Positions 8,458-16,218 of a stretch of DNA of 60,245 nucleotides are shown one piece after another (the stretch's first letter is position 1; each line of letters begins with the position of its first letter). Source of the stretch: Corynebacterium sp. p3-SID1241 (GTDB taxonomy: Bacteria > Actinomycetota > Actinomycetes > Mycobacteriales > Mycobacteriaceae); NCBI GenBank assembly GCA_025144025.1, contig JALXWS010000016.1:1-60245 (forward strand), written 5' to 3'. The notes under the pieces are model-generated. The model was not told the origin of the DNA and searched no databases. It saw only the letters and a list, made by a program, of their open reading frames with translations. A program made the translations under genes and the position numbers.

Positions 8458-9210
8458 CTATTTGGCGACAGAACGGCGGCGGGATACCACGCATGCACCC
8501 CCGACGCAGACTGCGAGCATTACGCCCAGAATCAAAGCCGATACGCCACGGGAATGGTCCAAGGGGCCCGAATCGCTACCCAGGACCAAGGTCTGCATAT
8601 TGGCGAAGGGCAGGCAGCTCAATAACGCTTCTGCCCAGGAGGTATCAAATGCCATAAGCGCAGTTTCTAGCACAAAGAATTCCACCACGAGGATCATCGC
8701 TGCAAATGTGCCGCTACGCAAGAGAAAAGCCAGCCCCATAGCCAGCAGGCTAAAGCCGGTCCATTCCAGGTAAGCAAACACCACTCGGTTGCAGTCCGGC
8801 CACTCATAAAAGCTTGTGAAGTCAATATCGCCGCCGAATGCCGCAATCAGCAAAGTTCCCACAGCTATGCCCAGCGTGGCCGCGAGCAAGAGTGATACCA
8901 GGATGACTACGAATTGACTGAGCACTATGCCAACGCGGCGGTTGGATGAAAGATAAGACCATGCAACGGTTCCTTTTCCTAAGTCACCGCCGACCATCAT
9001 CGCAGAGGCAAAGATCATCACCACCATGGCGAGGTCACTAGCAGCTAAGACATCACTGGATTGAAACTTGCCGTCCGCGGTGCCGTTGAAGTCATAGCCC
9101 CAGGCCATAAGCACGCCGCCGGCGGCCATTCCGAGTGCCACGATGGCGAGGTAGACCCAGGTAGAGCGCAGGGAAAGGAGCTTGCGGGATTCAGAAACCA
9201 CAGTATTCAT
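8458..9210 (-). CDS. ABC-2 type transporter permease
   Basis: A 250-residue integral membrane protein with about six hydrophobic segments (WVYLAIVALGMAAGGVL, LAMVVMIFASAMMVGG, LSQFVVILVSLLLAATLGIAVG, TGFSLLAMGLAFLL, AAMILVVEFFVLETALM, ALILGVMLAVCVGG). The N-terminal SESRKLLSLRSTWVYL is typical of ABC-2 permeases in bacitracin/lantibiotic-type exporters. AAGGACA precedes the ATG at 9210. It follows the ATPase gene by 32 bp and surely partners with it. The substrate is unknown; linkage to a two-component system suggests export or sensing of an envelope-active compound. Confidence 0.88.
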   Translation of the reverse strand: MNTVVSESRKLLSLRSTWVYLAIVALGMAAGGVLMAWGYDFNGTADGKFQSSDVLAASDLAMVVMIFASAMMVGGDLGKGTVAWSYLSSNRRVGIVLSQFVVILVSLLLAATLGIAVGTLLIAAFGGDIDFTSFYEWPDCNRVVFAYLEWTGFSLLAMGLAFLLRSGTFAAMILVVEFFVLETALMAFDTSWAEALLSCLPFANMQTLVLGSDSGPLDHSRGVSALILGVMLAVCVGGACVVSRRRSVAK

Positions 9211-9242
9211 AGAAATCTGTCCTTAAAGGTTGAGTTGTGCGT

Positions 9243-10151
9243 TTAGGCGGAGCGGTAGGCCACGTGGTCGGCGGTCGCGCCGAGGTAGGCCTCTTCCAGG
9301 GAGGGCTGCTTGCGTTCCAAGCTGGAGATAAGAATGCGGTTATCCAGGCAGATGCGGCCGATGTCAGAGCCTTCTAGGCCGCGCACGCGCAGGACTTCAC
9401 CGTCAAAGGTGGTCTCCGCATCGGTGCCGTGCAACAGGCGCAGGAGCTCATCGGGCTGGTCAACGATGACTTCAAGGCTTGCGCCTCCAGTTCCGTTGAT
9501 GAATTCATCCATGGTGCCTTCACCCAGCAGCTTGCCTTTGCCAATGACCACAAGGCGGTCTGCGGTTAGCTGCATTTCCGAAAGCAGGTGGGAAGAGACA
9601 AGCACGGAGCAGCCGGCCTCGGCGAACTCACGGATGCGGGCACGCATCCAGTGCACGCCTTCGGGATCGAGGCCGTTGACGGGTTCATCGAGAAGCAAGT
9701 GCTTCGGCTCGCCGATAAGCGCACAGGCAAGGCCCAGGCGCTGCTTCATACCCAGCGAGTATCCGCCCACACGCTTGGTGGCTACCTGGGTAAGGCCGAC
9801 GCGGTCCAAGGTGTCATCCACGTGGTCCATGGCCGCGCCCTGCAACGCAGCCATATAGCCCAGGTGGGCACGGGCGCTGCGGCCCGGGTGGAACCAGTTG
9901 GCATCCAGCAACGTGCCCACCGTTGTGGCAGGATTGGACAGTTCACGGAAAGGCGTGCCATCAAAGGTCGCGGTGCCGGAAGTCGGATTCTCTAGGCCCA
10001 CGCACATGCGCATGGTGGTGGACTTGCCAGAACCATTCGGTCCGAGGAAGCCGGTGACTTGGCCGTCTGGGACCTCAAAGGAGAGGTCATCTACTGCTTT
10101 AAAGGAACGGAAGTTCTTGGAAAGGTGTGAAACTTTGAGCATGGTTTCCAT
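9243..10151 (-). CDS. ABC transporter ATP-binding protein (BcrA-like)
   Basis: The 302-residue cytoplasmic ATPase of the exporter. Walker A is GPNGSGKSTT, the signature loop is YSLGMKQRL, Walker B is HLLLDEPVNGLDPEG, and the switch His is in SSHLLSEM. The C-terminal region has the extension usual in BcrA/CcmA-like ATPases. The start at 10151 has AGGCGG upstream; an ATG three codons later (10142) is possible. It begins 57 bp after the response regulator gene, and a palindromic site at 10203-10218 sits in front of it, so it may have a regulated promoter of its own. Confidence 0.92.
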   Translation of the reverse strand: METMLKVSHLSKNFRSFKAVDDLSFEVPDGQVTGFLGPNGSGKSTTMRMCVGLENPTSGTATFDGTPFRELSNPATTVGTLLDANWFHPGRSARAHLGYMAALQGAAMDHVDDTLDRVGLTQVATKRVGGYSLGMKQRLGLACALIGEPKHLLLDEPVNGLDPEGVHWMRARIREFAEAGCSVLVSSHLLSEMQLTADRLVVIGKGKLLGEGTMDEFINGTGGASLEVIVDQPDELLRLLHGTDAETTFDGEVLRVRGLEGSDIGRICLDNRILISSLERKQPSLEEAYLGATADHVAYRSA

Positions 10152-10202
10152 CGTGCCGCCTGACCAGCACGAAGTAACCATCCTTGGGAGTGATTTAGCA
10201 GG

Positions 10203-10218
10203 TCATACCTAGGGATGA
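10203..10218. promoter_or_regulatory. Candidate response-regulator operator A (upstream of the ABC genes)
   Basis: TCATACCTAGGGATGA is a near-perfect 16-bp palindrome (7 of 8 half-site pairs). It overlaps the response regulator stop codon and lies about 52 bp before the ABC ATPase start. Twelve of its bases (CTCATCCCTAGG on one strand) recur exactly in site B at 12166-12177. Confidence 0.6.
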
Positions 10219-10952
10219 GACAGCAGCTCCTCCACCGAGACCACGCCATGAGTTAGGGCATACAGCACGGCATGCACACGGTCGCGCGAGCTAGTCTTAG
10301 TAAGAATATGGCGTACGTGGGTCTTAACCGTGGCCATGGATACGAACTCGCACTCCGCGATTTCGGTATTCGAATACCCCAGCGCCATCAACTTAAGGAC
10401 GTCAAGCTCGCGTGGGGTGAGGTCTGCTGACGGAGGGACGGTCGGTGCCGCCACGGGCTCCACCTGGTTGGTGGGCGACTTAGAAGCAGCCTGTTCGCTG
10501 CGTAGTTGCTGCAGCACCTGGGCGGTAATGCGCGGCGAAAGCACCGCCTCGCCGGAATGCACGGTACGGATGGCGGCGAGGAGTTCTTCAGGTTCTACAT
10601 CTTTCAGCAAGAACCCAGAAGCCCCGGCGGAAATGGCGCCGTGGACAAAGTCCTGATCATCGAAGGTGGTAAGCATAATGACCTGGGTCTCCGGAAACTC
10701 TGGCAGCAGCCTTTCGGTGGCGGCGATACCGTTGACGCGGGTCATCTGGACATCCATGAGCACAATATCGGCGGGCTGCGCGCGGGCGAGATCAAGCACT
10801 TCATCGCCATCGGATGCCTGCCAGGCAACTTCTAAATCCTCTTGGGAGCCGAGTAGCATAGCGAACCCGGCGCGCACGAGGGGCTGATCATCTACCAAGC
10901 CAATGTGGATGGGGCCAGTATGCGAGCATGCTGGCTGCGCAGGGTTAGTCAT
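10209..10952 (-). CDS. NarL/LuxR-type response regulator
   Basis: A 247-residue DNA-binding regulator. The receiver domain (about 15-130) shows the acidic pair VDDQP and the phospho-acceptor Asp67 in VLMDVQM, with LTTFDD and LLKDVEPEEL. A Ser/Pro-rich linker leads to a LuxR helix-turn-helix (about 185-245: LTPRELDVLKLMALGYSNTEIAECEF, then VKTHVRHIL). The ATG at 10952 has GGAGGT just upstream and overlaps the kinase 3' end by 8 bp, so the pair is translationally coupled. The stop codon lies inside operator A. It probably controls the adjacent ABC transporter. Confidence 0.94.
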   Translation of the reverse strand: MTNPAQPACSHTGPIHIGLVDDQPLVRAGFAMLLGSQEDLEVAWQASDGDEVLDLARAQPADIVLMDVQMTRVNGIAATERLLPEFPETQVIMLTTFDDQDFVHGAISAGASGFLLKDVEPEELLAAIRTVHSGEAVLSPRITAQVLQQLRSEQAASKSPTNQVEPVAAPTVPPSADLTPRELDVLKLMALGYSNTEIAECEFVSMATVKTHVRHILTKTSSRDRVHAVLYALTHGVVSVEELLSHP

Positions 10953-12129
10953 TGGGTACCTCCACGGTAGTAAAGAAATATCCGTCCGCAGTGCGGGTCT
11001 CAACGCTGCCACCATAGGCCTTGACGCGCTCACTCATTCCGATGAGGCCGTAGCCAGGATTGTGACTATTCGGCGTACGAGCGGCCGGGTTATCGGCGTT
11101 AAGTACTAAGCCATTTCCGGTAGAGCGAAAGCGCAGTACTCCCCTTTTATCACGCGAATGCTTGATCATATTGGTCAAAAGTTCTTGCACCACGCGGTAG
11201 ACGGTGAACTGGTATAGCTCGTCGCTTTCGGTCGGCAGATCCTCCAGCCCGTGCACAATGATATCGAAACCGGTCCGGCGCGCTTCCGAAATAAGTCCTG
11301 CAATATCGCTTGCACCAGGCGCCTTGGTATCGGCGCGGGAATCGCCATCACGCAATACGGAGAGCAAACCGCGCATCTGTTTGAGGGAATCGCGGGAGGT
11401 AGAGGCGATGGTCTCCAAAGCTTCTGTGGCTGCGGCGGGATTCTTTGCGGCGGCGAACCGGGCGCCGTCGGCAAGCGCAATGACCCCAGCGAGGTTGTGT
11501 GCCACGATGTCATGCATTTCGCGAGCAATGCGGTTGCGCTCTACTGCGCCGGCCATCTCCGCGCGCTCAATAAGCAGCTGCTGGTCTTCGCGTTTTTTCC
11601 GGTCATTGGTGCCAAGGAGGAAGAAAAAGCCCATAACCGGCCATGCGACAATAACGACTGAGGCGAAAGAAGCTAGGGGGTCAATCTGTTCCCCTTCGAG
11701 CCCAAAATCAATACCGCTAAAAACTGAGTTGCCAAAGTGCTGCGCCCAAGCAGCAAAAAGGGTGCCTACCCCTATCCAGGCAATCCACACCCGGTGCAGG
11801 CGCTTCGGGGAATGCGCCCCGATGAGGAAAACGCAATAGGCCAAGGGAAAAGTATGGACGTTACTTAACGCGGCTAGCGGGGTGAAAAGGCACAAGGTAA
11901 AAACTATGGCGAGCGCGCCTATTGCCTTCTCCTTTAACTTAGGGTGCAGCCACAACGCCAGTGGGACAACCGTGCCATAAAGAACAAGGACGATTTTTTG
12001 AAAAAGGGAATGCCTGTCCATCACATCGGAAGCATAAGGATCAGCAGACATCCAGGAGAATAACGGAATGATAATTCTCCACGGCGGGCCCACCCACGCG
12101 CGAATGGTATCCGGCCATAATTTCTTCAT
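10945..12129 (-). CDS. Sensor histidine kinase (HisKA_3 family)
   Basis: The 394-residue partner of the response regulator. The N-terminal half (about 43-172) has some five to six membrane segments and almost no extracytoplasmic domain, so the signal is likely sensed in or at the membrane. The dimerisation box is ERNRIAREMHDIVAHNL with phospho-accepting His206, typical of NarX/DesK-type kinases, followed by a HATPase domain (VVQELLTNMIKHS, NPGYGLIGMSERV). A TAACCT hexamer 8 nt before the ATG suggests leaderless or near-leaderless transcription. It is divergent from the phzF-like gene. Confidence 0.92.
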   Translation of the reverse strand: MKKLWPDTIRAWVGPPWRIIIPLFSWMSADPYASDVMDRHSLFQKIVLVLYGTVVPLALWLHPKLKEKAIGALAIVFTLCLFTPLAALSNVHTFPLAYCVFLIGAHSPKRLHRVWIAWIGVGTLFAAWAQHFGNSVFSGIDFGLEGEQIDPLASFASVVIVAWPVMGFFFLLGTNDRKKREDQQLLIERAEMAGAVERNRIAREMHDIVAHNLAGVIALADGARFAAAKNPAAATEALETIASTSRDSLKQMRGLLSVLRDGDSRADTKAPGASDIAGLISEARRTGFDIIVHGLEDLPTESDELYQFTVYRVVQELLTNMIKHSRDKRGVLRFRSTGNGLVLNADNPAARTPNSHNPGYGLIGMSERVKAYGGSVETRTADGYFFTTVEVPND

Positions 12130-12137
12130 GGCTTTCT

Positions 12138-12143
12138 AGGTTA
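12138..12143 (-). promoter_or_regulatory. -10 element of the histidine kinase operon
   Basis: Minus-strand TAACCT ends 8 nt before the kinase ATG. The expected -35 position (about 12161-12166) directly abuts operator B. Confidence 0.45.
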
Positions 12144-12158
12144 GCGCAGGCTCTGCGC
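12144..12158. repeat. Short inverted repeat in the kinase promoter
   Basis: GCGCAG (12144-12149) and CTGCGC (12153-12158) are separated by 3 nt and lie between the presumed -35 and -10 of the kinase promoter. Meaning unknown. Confidence 0.3.
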
Positions 12159-12166
12159 AATCGTCC

Positions 12167-12182
12167 TCATCCCTAGGGCTGA
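12167..12182. promoter_or_regulatory. Candidate response-regulator operator B (kinase/phzF intergenic)
   Basis: TCATCCCTAGGGCTGA is a 16-bp near-palindrome (7 of 8 half-site pairs) with the same CCTAGG core and TCA/TGA outer arms as site A. It lies just upstream of the presumed kinase -35 and directly before the phzF-like -10. Confidence 0.6.
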
Positions 12183-12183
12183 C

Positions 12184-12189
12184 TAGACT
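12184..12189 (+). promoter_or_regulatory. Leaderless-type -10 element of the phzF-like gene
   Basis: TAGACT, 7-nt spacer, ATG at 12197. Confidence 0.6.
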
Positions 12190-12196
12190 GGCGTGC

Positions 12197-13018
12197 ATGC
12201 AGTACGAGTTCTTTGAGGTTGATGTGTTTGCCACCGGCCCTTTCAACGGCAATGCCCTAGCGGTGATAGCCGGCGCTGATGGGCTTAGCGCCCAGCAGAT
12301 GCAAGCAATCGCGAACTGGACCAACTTTTCTGAGACCACTTTCTTGCTCGAACCTAGCCATGCTGAAGCTGACTACCGAGTGCGCATTTTCACCCCCTAC
12401 GAAGAGTTCGACTTCGCCGGCCACCCCACCTTGGGCAGTGCTGCCGCGTGGCGAGCGCTGGGCAATGAGCCACAGGAAAAAGGACGGATAGTCCAAGAAT
12501 GCGGCGTGGGCCTAGTTACCGTCCGCGAAGAGGACGCAGTCTTTTCTTTCGCTACCCCGCCACTGCGCCGCGAGGGACCACTGACCGCAGCAGAGCTAGA
12601 GGAAGCGTGCGCCGGGTTGGGCCTTGAAAGCGCAGACATTGTGGACCACGGGTGGGTGGACAATGGCCCGGGCTGGCGCCTGCTCCAATTACGTGATGCC
12701 GACGCGGTGCGCGCGGTTAAGCCGCGGGCCAAGCGTCCCAAGGTCGGCATTGTAGGACTTAATCCCAACGCCACAAAGAGCGAGCCGACCTATGAGGTTC
12801 GGGCCTTTACCACGCAATTCGAAGACCCAGTCACCGGTTCTTTCAATGGCGGCGCCGCACAGTTTATGCGCTCACGCAACTTGGTGCCGTCGCGTTATAC
12901 CGCAGCGCAAGGCAGCCAGGTAGGCCGTGCGGGCGAAGTATTTATCAACGATGATGGCACGGATATCTGGGTGGGTGGTCGCGCCCAGATTCGCGTGCGC
13001 GGAACACTGGAGGTCTAA
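12197..13018 (+). CDS. PhzF-family isomerase/epimerase-like protein
   Basis: A 273-residue cytosolic protein of the PhzF family (diaminopimelate-epimerase fold). Family motifs are QYEFFEVDVFATGPFNGNALAVI at the start, NWTNFSETTFLL with the conserved Glu of the active site, DFAGHPTLGSA, and DPVTGSFNGGAAQFM near the C-terminus. PhzF itself isomerises a phenazine precursor, but most relatives are uncharacterised and no phenazine genes are here, so the substrate is unknown. The stop codon directly precedes the selO start, so the two are cotranscribed. Confidence 0.9.
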   Translation: MQYEFFEVDVFATGPFNGNALAVIAGADGLSAQQMQAIANWTNFSETTFLLEPSHAEADYRVRIFTPYEEFDFAGHPTLGSAAAWRALGNEPQEKGRIVQECGVGLVTVREEDAVFSFATPPLRREGPLTAAELEEACAGLGLESADIVDHGWVDNGPGWRLLQLRDADAVRAVKPRAKRPKVGIVGLNPNATKSEPTYEVRAFTTQFEDPVTGSFNGGAAQFMRSRNLVPSRYTAAQGSQVGRAGEVFINDDGTDIWVGGRAQIRVRGTLEV

Positions 13019-14374
13019 ATGCAGCTACACCACGATTTTGCGCAGAAGCTTCCCCACCTAGTCCGCTCCACCGAGGGCGAAGAGCAGCCACACCCAGAGT
13101 TGGTCATCCTCAACGAGGAACTCGCCATGGAATTGGGATTCGACCCTGACTGGCTGCGCTCATCCGAAGGCCTCGAGTTCCTCACCGGCCGCGCGGGCGG
13201 CCACGCCATGGCCTATTCCGGCTTCCAATTCGGTGCGTTTAATCCGCAGATGGGAGACGGCCGGGCTATGCTCTTAGGCGAAGTGGAAAAGGACGGCCAG
13301 CTCTGGGACTTGCATGCCAAGGGAACCGGACTGACTCCATATTCCCGCCTCGGGTCCGATGGCCGCGGAACGCTGTCTTCCATGCTGCGCGAGTACCTAA
13401 TCTCTGAGGCCATGCATGCTTTAGGTGTGCCCACCACCCGAGCACTGGCGGTCATCTCCACCGGCCGGCCCATCCAACGCGGGCATGTGCAACCGGCCGG
13501 CATCGTGGTGCGCGTTGCCGCTAGCCATATTCGCGTGGGCACCTTTCATCTAGCCGCCCAGACGGATTACACCCGCCAGCTGGCCGATTATGCCATAGCT
13601 CGCCACTACCCTGGCTCGGACTACCAGGAATTTTTCACCCAAGTGATGGATACGCAGATCCGCACCGTGTCCCAATGGATGCGCTTGGGCTTTATCCACG
13701 GCGTGATGAATACGGATAACACCACCATCTCCGGCGAAACCATAGACTATGGTCCTTGTGCCTTTATGGAGGTATACTCCCCTGACACGGTCTTTTCCAG
13801 CATCGATAGGCAAGGCCGTTATGCTTTTGGCAATCAACCCTCCATCCTGGGATGGAATCTGGCTCGCTTGGCTGAATCCCTCCTGCCGCTCTTTGACATG
13901 GACATGAATAAGGCCATGGACTTCGCCCAAGAAACCATCAACGGCTATACAGATCGCTTTGAGCACCACCGCAATAAAGATTTAGCGAGGGCTTTGGACA
14001 CCTCTCTGGAGATCGCTTCTTCCTATTCCGCTGCTATGCGGCTCAATGGTCCAGATATCACGCTGGCCCATCGCGCTCTTGCCGACGCCGCCGCGGGCCA
14101 CCCCACCCCCGCCCGCGAGCTCCTTCCCGAGGGCGACTTCGTGGATGAGTACCTAACGTCCTCTCCCGATCCTTCCCGTGTTGATAGCGCCATGCCGCGA
14201 GTTATCCCCCGCAACCTTGCGGTAGAAGCCGCATTGAGCTCTGCCGAGCGTGGCGAGATGGGCCCCTTCCGTGAGATCCTCCATGCAGTCACCCATCCTT
14301 GGTATCCGCACCCTTCATTCGAAGCGCCGGATCCTCTTGGGCTCAAAGGCTATCTCACCTACTGCGGTACTTAA
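13019..14374 (+). CDS. selO: Protein adenylyltransferase SelO (YdiU/UPF0061)
   Basis: A pseudokinase-fold enzyme that transfers AMP from ATP to Ser/Thr/Tyr of target proteins, in E. coli linked to redox stress. The 451 residues show the family hallmarks YSGFQFGAFNPQMGDGRAMLLGE (spanning about 66-88), HAKGTGLTPYSRLGSDGRG, LREYLISEAMH and HGVMNTDNTTI followed by DYGPCAF. There are only two cysteines, Cys247 and Cys449; the second is third from the C-terminus, the position of selenocysteine in animal SelO and of a disulfide Cys in E. coli SelO. GGAGG precedes the ATG, which abuts the phzF-like stop. Confidence 0.95.
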   Translation: MQLHHDFAQKLPHLVRSTEGEEQPHPELVILNEELAMELGFDPDWLRSSEGLEFLTGRAGGHAMAYSGFQFGAFNPQMGDGRAMLLGEVEKDGQLWDLHAKGTGLTPYSRLGSDGRGTLSSMLREYLISEAMHALGVPTTRALAVISTGRPIQRGHVQPAGIVVRVAASHIRVGTFHLAAQTDYTRQLADYAIARHYPGSDYQEFFTQVMDTQIRTVSQWMRLGFIHGVMNTDNTTISGETIDYGPCAFMEVYSPDTVFSSIDRQGRYAFGNQPSILGWNLARLAESLLPLFDMDMNKAMDFAQETINGYTDRFEHHRNKDLARALDTSLEIASSYSAAMRLNGPDITLAHRALADAAAGHPTPARELLPEGDFVDEYLTSSPDPSRVDSAMPRVIPRNLAVEAALSSAERGEMGPFREILHAVTHPWYPHPSFEAPDPLGLKGYLTYCGT

Positions 14375-14404
14375 TCTGTCCCCACCTTGCCCAAGGCTCA
14401 CGAA

Positions 14405-14437
14405 GCCCCTACACCACAACGGCGGCGGTGCAGGGGC
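14405..14437. terminator. Hairpin between convergent selO and mqo
   Basis: GCCCCTACACC pairs with GGTGCAGGGGC (one mismatch) around a 11-nt loop. No T tract on either side, so termination is only inferred from position. Confidence 0.45.
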
Positions 14438-14457
14438 AAACGAGGCAGAAGCTGGCT

Positions 14458-15954
14458 TTAGCGATCCAGCTTCAGGGTCTTCTGGGTGTACTCCCACATT
14501 TCGTCATACAGCTTCTTGTCATTGCGCAGTTTAATGCCATAAGACGGAACCATCTCGCGGATCTTATCTGCCCAATCGATCATGTGCTCACCGAAGCAAC
14601 GCTCCAGCAACTCCAACATGACGGCTGGGGTGATAGAGGCGCCCGGGGAAGCGCCGAGCAGACCGGCGATATTGCCCTCTTGGTTATTAACCAGGGTGGT
14701 ACCAAACTCAAGAGAACCGAACTGCGGAGCACCTGCAGGCTTGATCACCTGAACACGCTGGCCAGCAACGACGGTCTCCCAGTCGCTTTCCTTTGCCTCC
14801 GGTACGTACTCCCGCAGGGCTTCCACGCGGTCGGAGAAGTCCTTGCGTACTTCATCCACTAGATACTTAGTCAGTCCGAACTCCTGAACCGCCACACCAA
14901 GGTAGGAGGTGATGTTATCTGGGCGGATGGACTTGAACAGGTCCAGGTAGCTTCCCTTCTTCAGGAACTTCGGGCTCCAGCCGCCGTACGGACCGAAGAG
15001 CAGCCCCTTCTCGCCATCGATGACACGGGTGTCCAGGTGCGGCACGGACATTGGCGGAGCGCCCACAGCAGCCTTGCCGTAAACCTTGGCCTGGTGCTGC
15101 TCAACCAGCTCCGGGTTCTTGGAGCGCAGCCACAAACCGGAAACCGGGAAGCCAGCAAAACCGGCTACTTCCTTCACCTTGGCCTTGCGCAGTAGATCGA
15201 GAGCATAACCGCCGGCACCAACGAAAACGAATTTGGCCTTGACCACAGTGATGTCGTCGGTGTGCTTGTTCTTCGAGTACACCTTCCACGCAGAGCCATC
15301 GCGCTTGATATCGGTGACCTCGTGGCCGTAGCGGATCTCGGTACCGGAGGCCTTAGCCGCGGTCAGGAACTGCTTGGTCAGCGCACCAAAGTTAACGTCA
15401 GTGCCAGCATCGGTCCAGGAGATGGCTACCTTATTGGAGAAATCGCGGCCCTGTGCCATCAACGGCAGCTTCTCCGCAAAGACCGAATCATCAGCGGAGA
15501 ACTGCATGCCCGGGAACATGTGCTTCTCGCTCAACACGTCATAGCGGCGCTTAAGGTAGTCCACCTGGATTTCACCTTGAGCAAAGGATACGTGAGGAAC
15601 TGGGTTAATGAATTCGCTCGGGTCGGTCAGAATACCGTTGTTGAGCTGGTGGGACCAGAACTGGCGAGACTTCTGGAACTTTTCATTAATGCCCAGAGCC
15701 TTGGAGATATCGATGCGACCATTCTTCTCCGGGGTGTAGTTCAGCTCGCACAGTGCAGAGTGTCCAGTACCAGCATTATTCCACGGGGAGGAAGACTCCA
15801 ATGCGGGGCCATCTAGGCGCTCAAAGATCATCTGAGTCCAGCTGGGCTCCAACTCGCGGAGCATAGCACCCAGGGTGGCGCTCATGATGCCGGCACCAAT
15901 GAGTGCTACATCGACCTCGTCTACAACCTGTGCTGTCTTCTTAGCGGAGGACAC
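14458..15954 (-). CDS. mqo: Malate:quinone oxidoreductase
   Basis: Membrane-associated FAD enzyme that oxidises malate to oxaloacetate and passes electrons to menaquinone; the main malate-oxidising route in corynebacteria. The 498 residues match the family. The N-terminal dinucleotide motif is VDVALIGAGIMSATLG, and typical Mqo stretches follow (SSSPWNNAGTGHSALCELNYTP, LFGPYGGWSPKFLK, LLGASPGASITPAVM). The start is the GTG at 15954 behind AAGGGG; the frame extends to 16074 but without family support. Head-to-head with a hydrolase/mtr operon. Confidence 0.97.
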   Translation of the reverse strand: MSSAKKTAQVVDEVDVALIGAGIMSATLGAMLRELEPSWTQMIFERLDGPALESSSPWNNAGTGHSALCELNYTPEKNGRIDISKALGINEKFQKSRQFWSHQLNNGILTDPSEFINPVPHVSFAQGEIQVDYLKRRYDVLSEKHMFPGMQFSADDSVFAEKLPLMAQGRDFSNKVAISWTDAGTDVNFGALTKQFLTAAKASGTEIRYGHEVTDIKRDGSAWKVYSKNKHTDDITVVKAKFVFVGAGGYALDLLRKAKVKEVAGFAGFPVSGLWLRSKNPELVEQHQAKVYGKAAVGAPPMSVPHLDTRVIDGEKGLLFGPYGGWSPKFLKKGSYLDLFKSIRPDNITSYLGVAVQEFGLTKYLVDEVRKDFSDRVEALREYVPEAKESDWETVVAGQRVQVIKPAGAPQFGSLEFGTTLVNNQEGNIAGLLGASPGASITPAVMLELLERCFGEHMIDWADKIREMVPSYGIKLRNDKKLYDEMWEYTQKTLKLDR

Positions 15955-16206
15955 TGTGTTATTACCCCTTCGAATTGAAAATAGATATCCATCGGCGTGG
16001 TCTACGCCTTGATTTATAGCGCTTAGCGCCCCGCGCTGCCTTAGTTGCACTATGACAACCTGGCAGTGCGTCACGCATTAAGGCCTTACTCTACGCTTTT
16101 CTTATTCAATTTGGGATTTCTCCCCCAGACCAGTGACAAAAATGTGAGAGTTTCCGCCCCCACTATTTACACCCCAGCACCAACACCATAAGTCCTTCAT
16201 TACACC
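15955..16206. other. Intergenic region between mqo and the hydrolase gene
   Basis: About 250 bp carrying divergent promoters. I see two short perfect inverted repeats, GCGCT-T-AGCGC (16019-16029) and TGCGT-C-ACGCA (16067-16077), and a minus-strand TATAAA about 60 nt before mqo that could be its -10. No gene is visible. Confidence 0.4.
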
Positions 16207-16212
16207 TAGAAT
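16207..16212 (+). promoter_or_regulatory. Leaderless-type -10 element of the hydrolase gene
   Basis: TAGAAT ends 6 nt before the ATG at 16219. Confidence 0.6.
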
Positions 16213-16218
16213 CGAGGC

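Noticed and set aside
8458..12129. A known heme-responsive (ChrSA/HrtBA) system
   Set aside because: The ABC permease is an ABC-2 type, not the FtsX/MacB-like HrtB type, and the genes lie in a different place from chrSA in C. glutamicum, so I do not assign that function.
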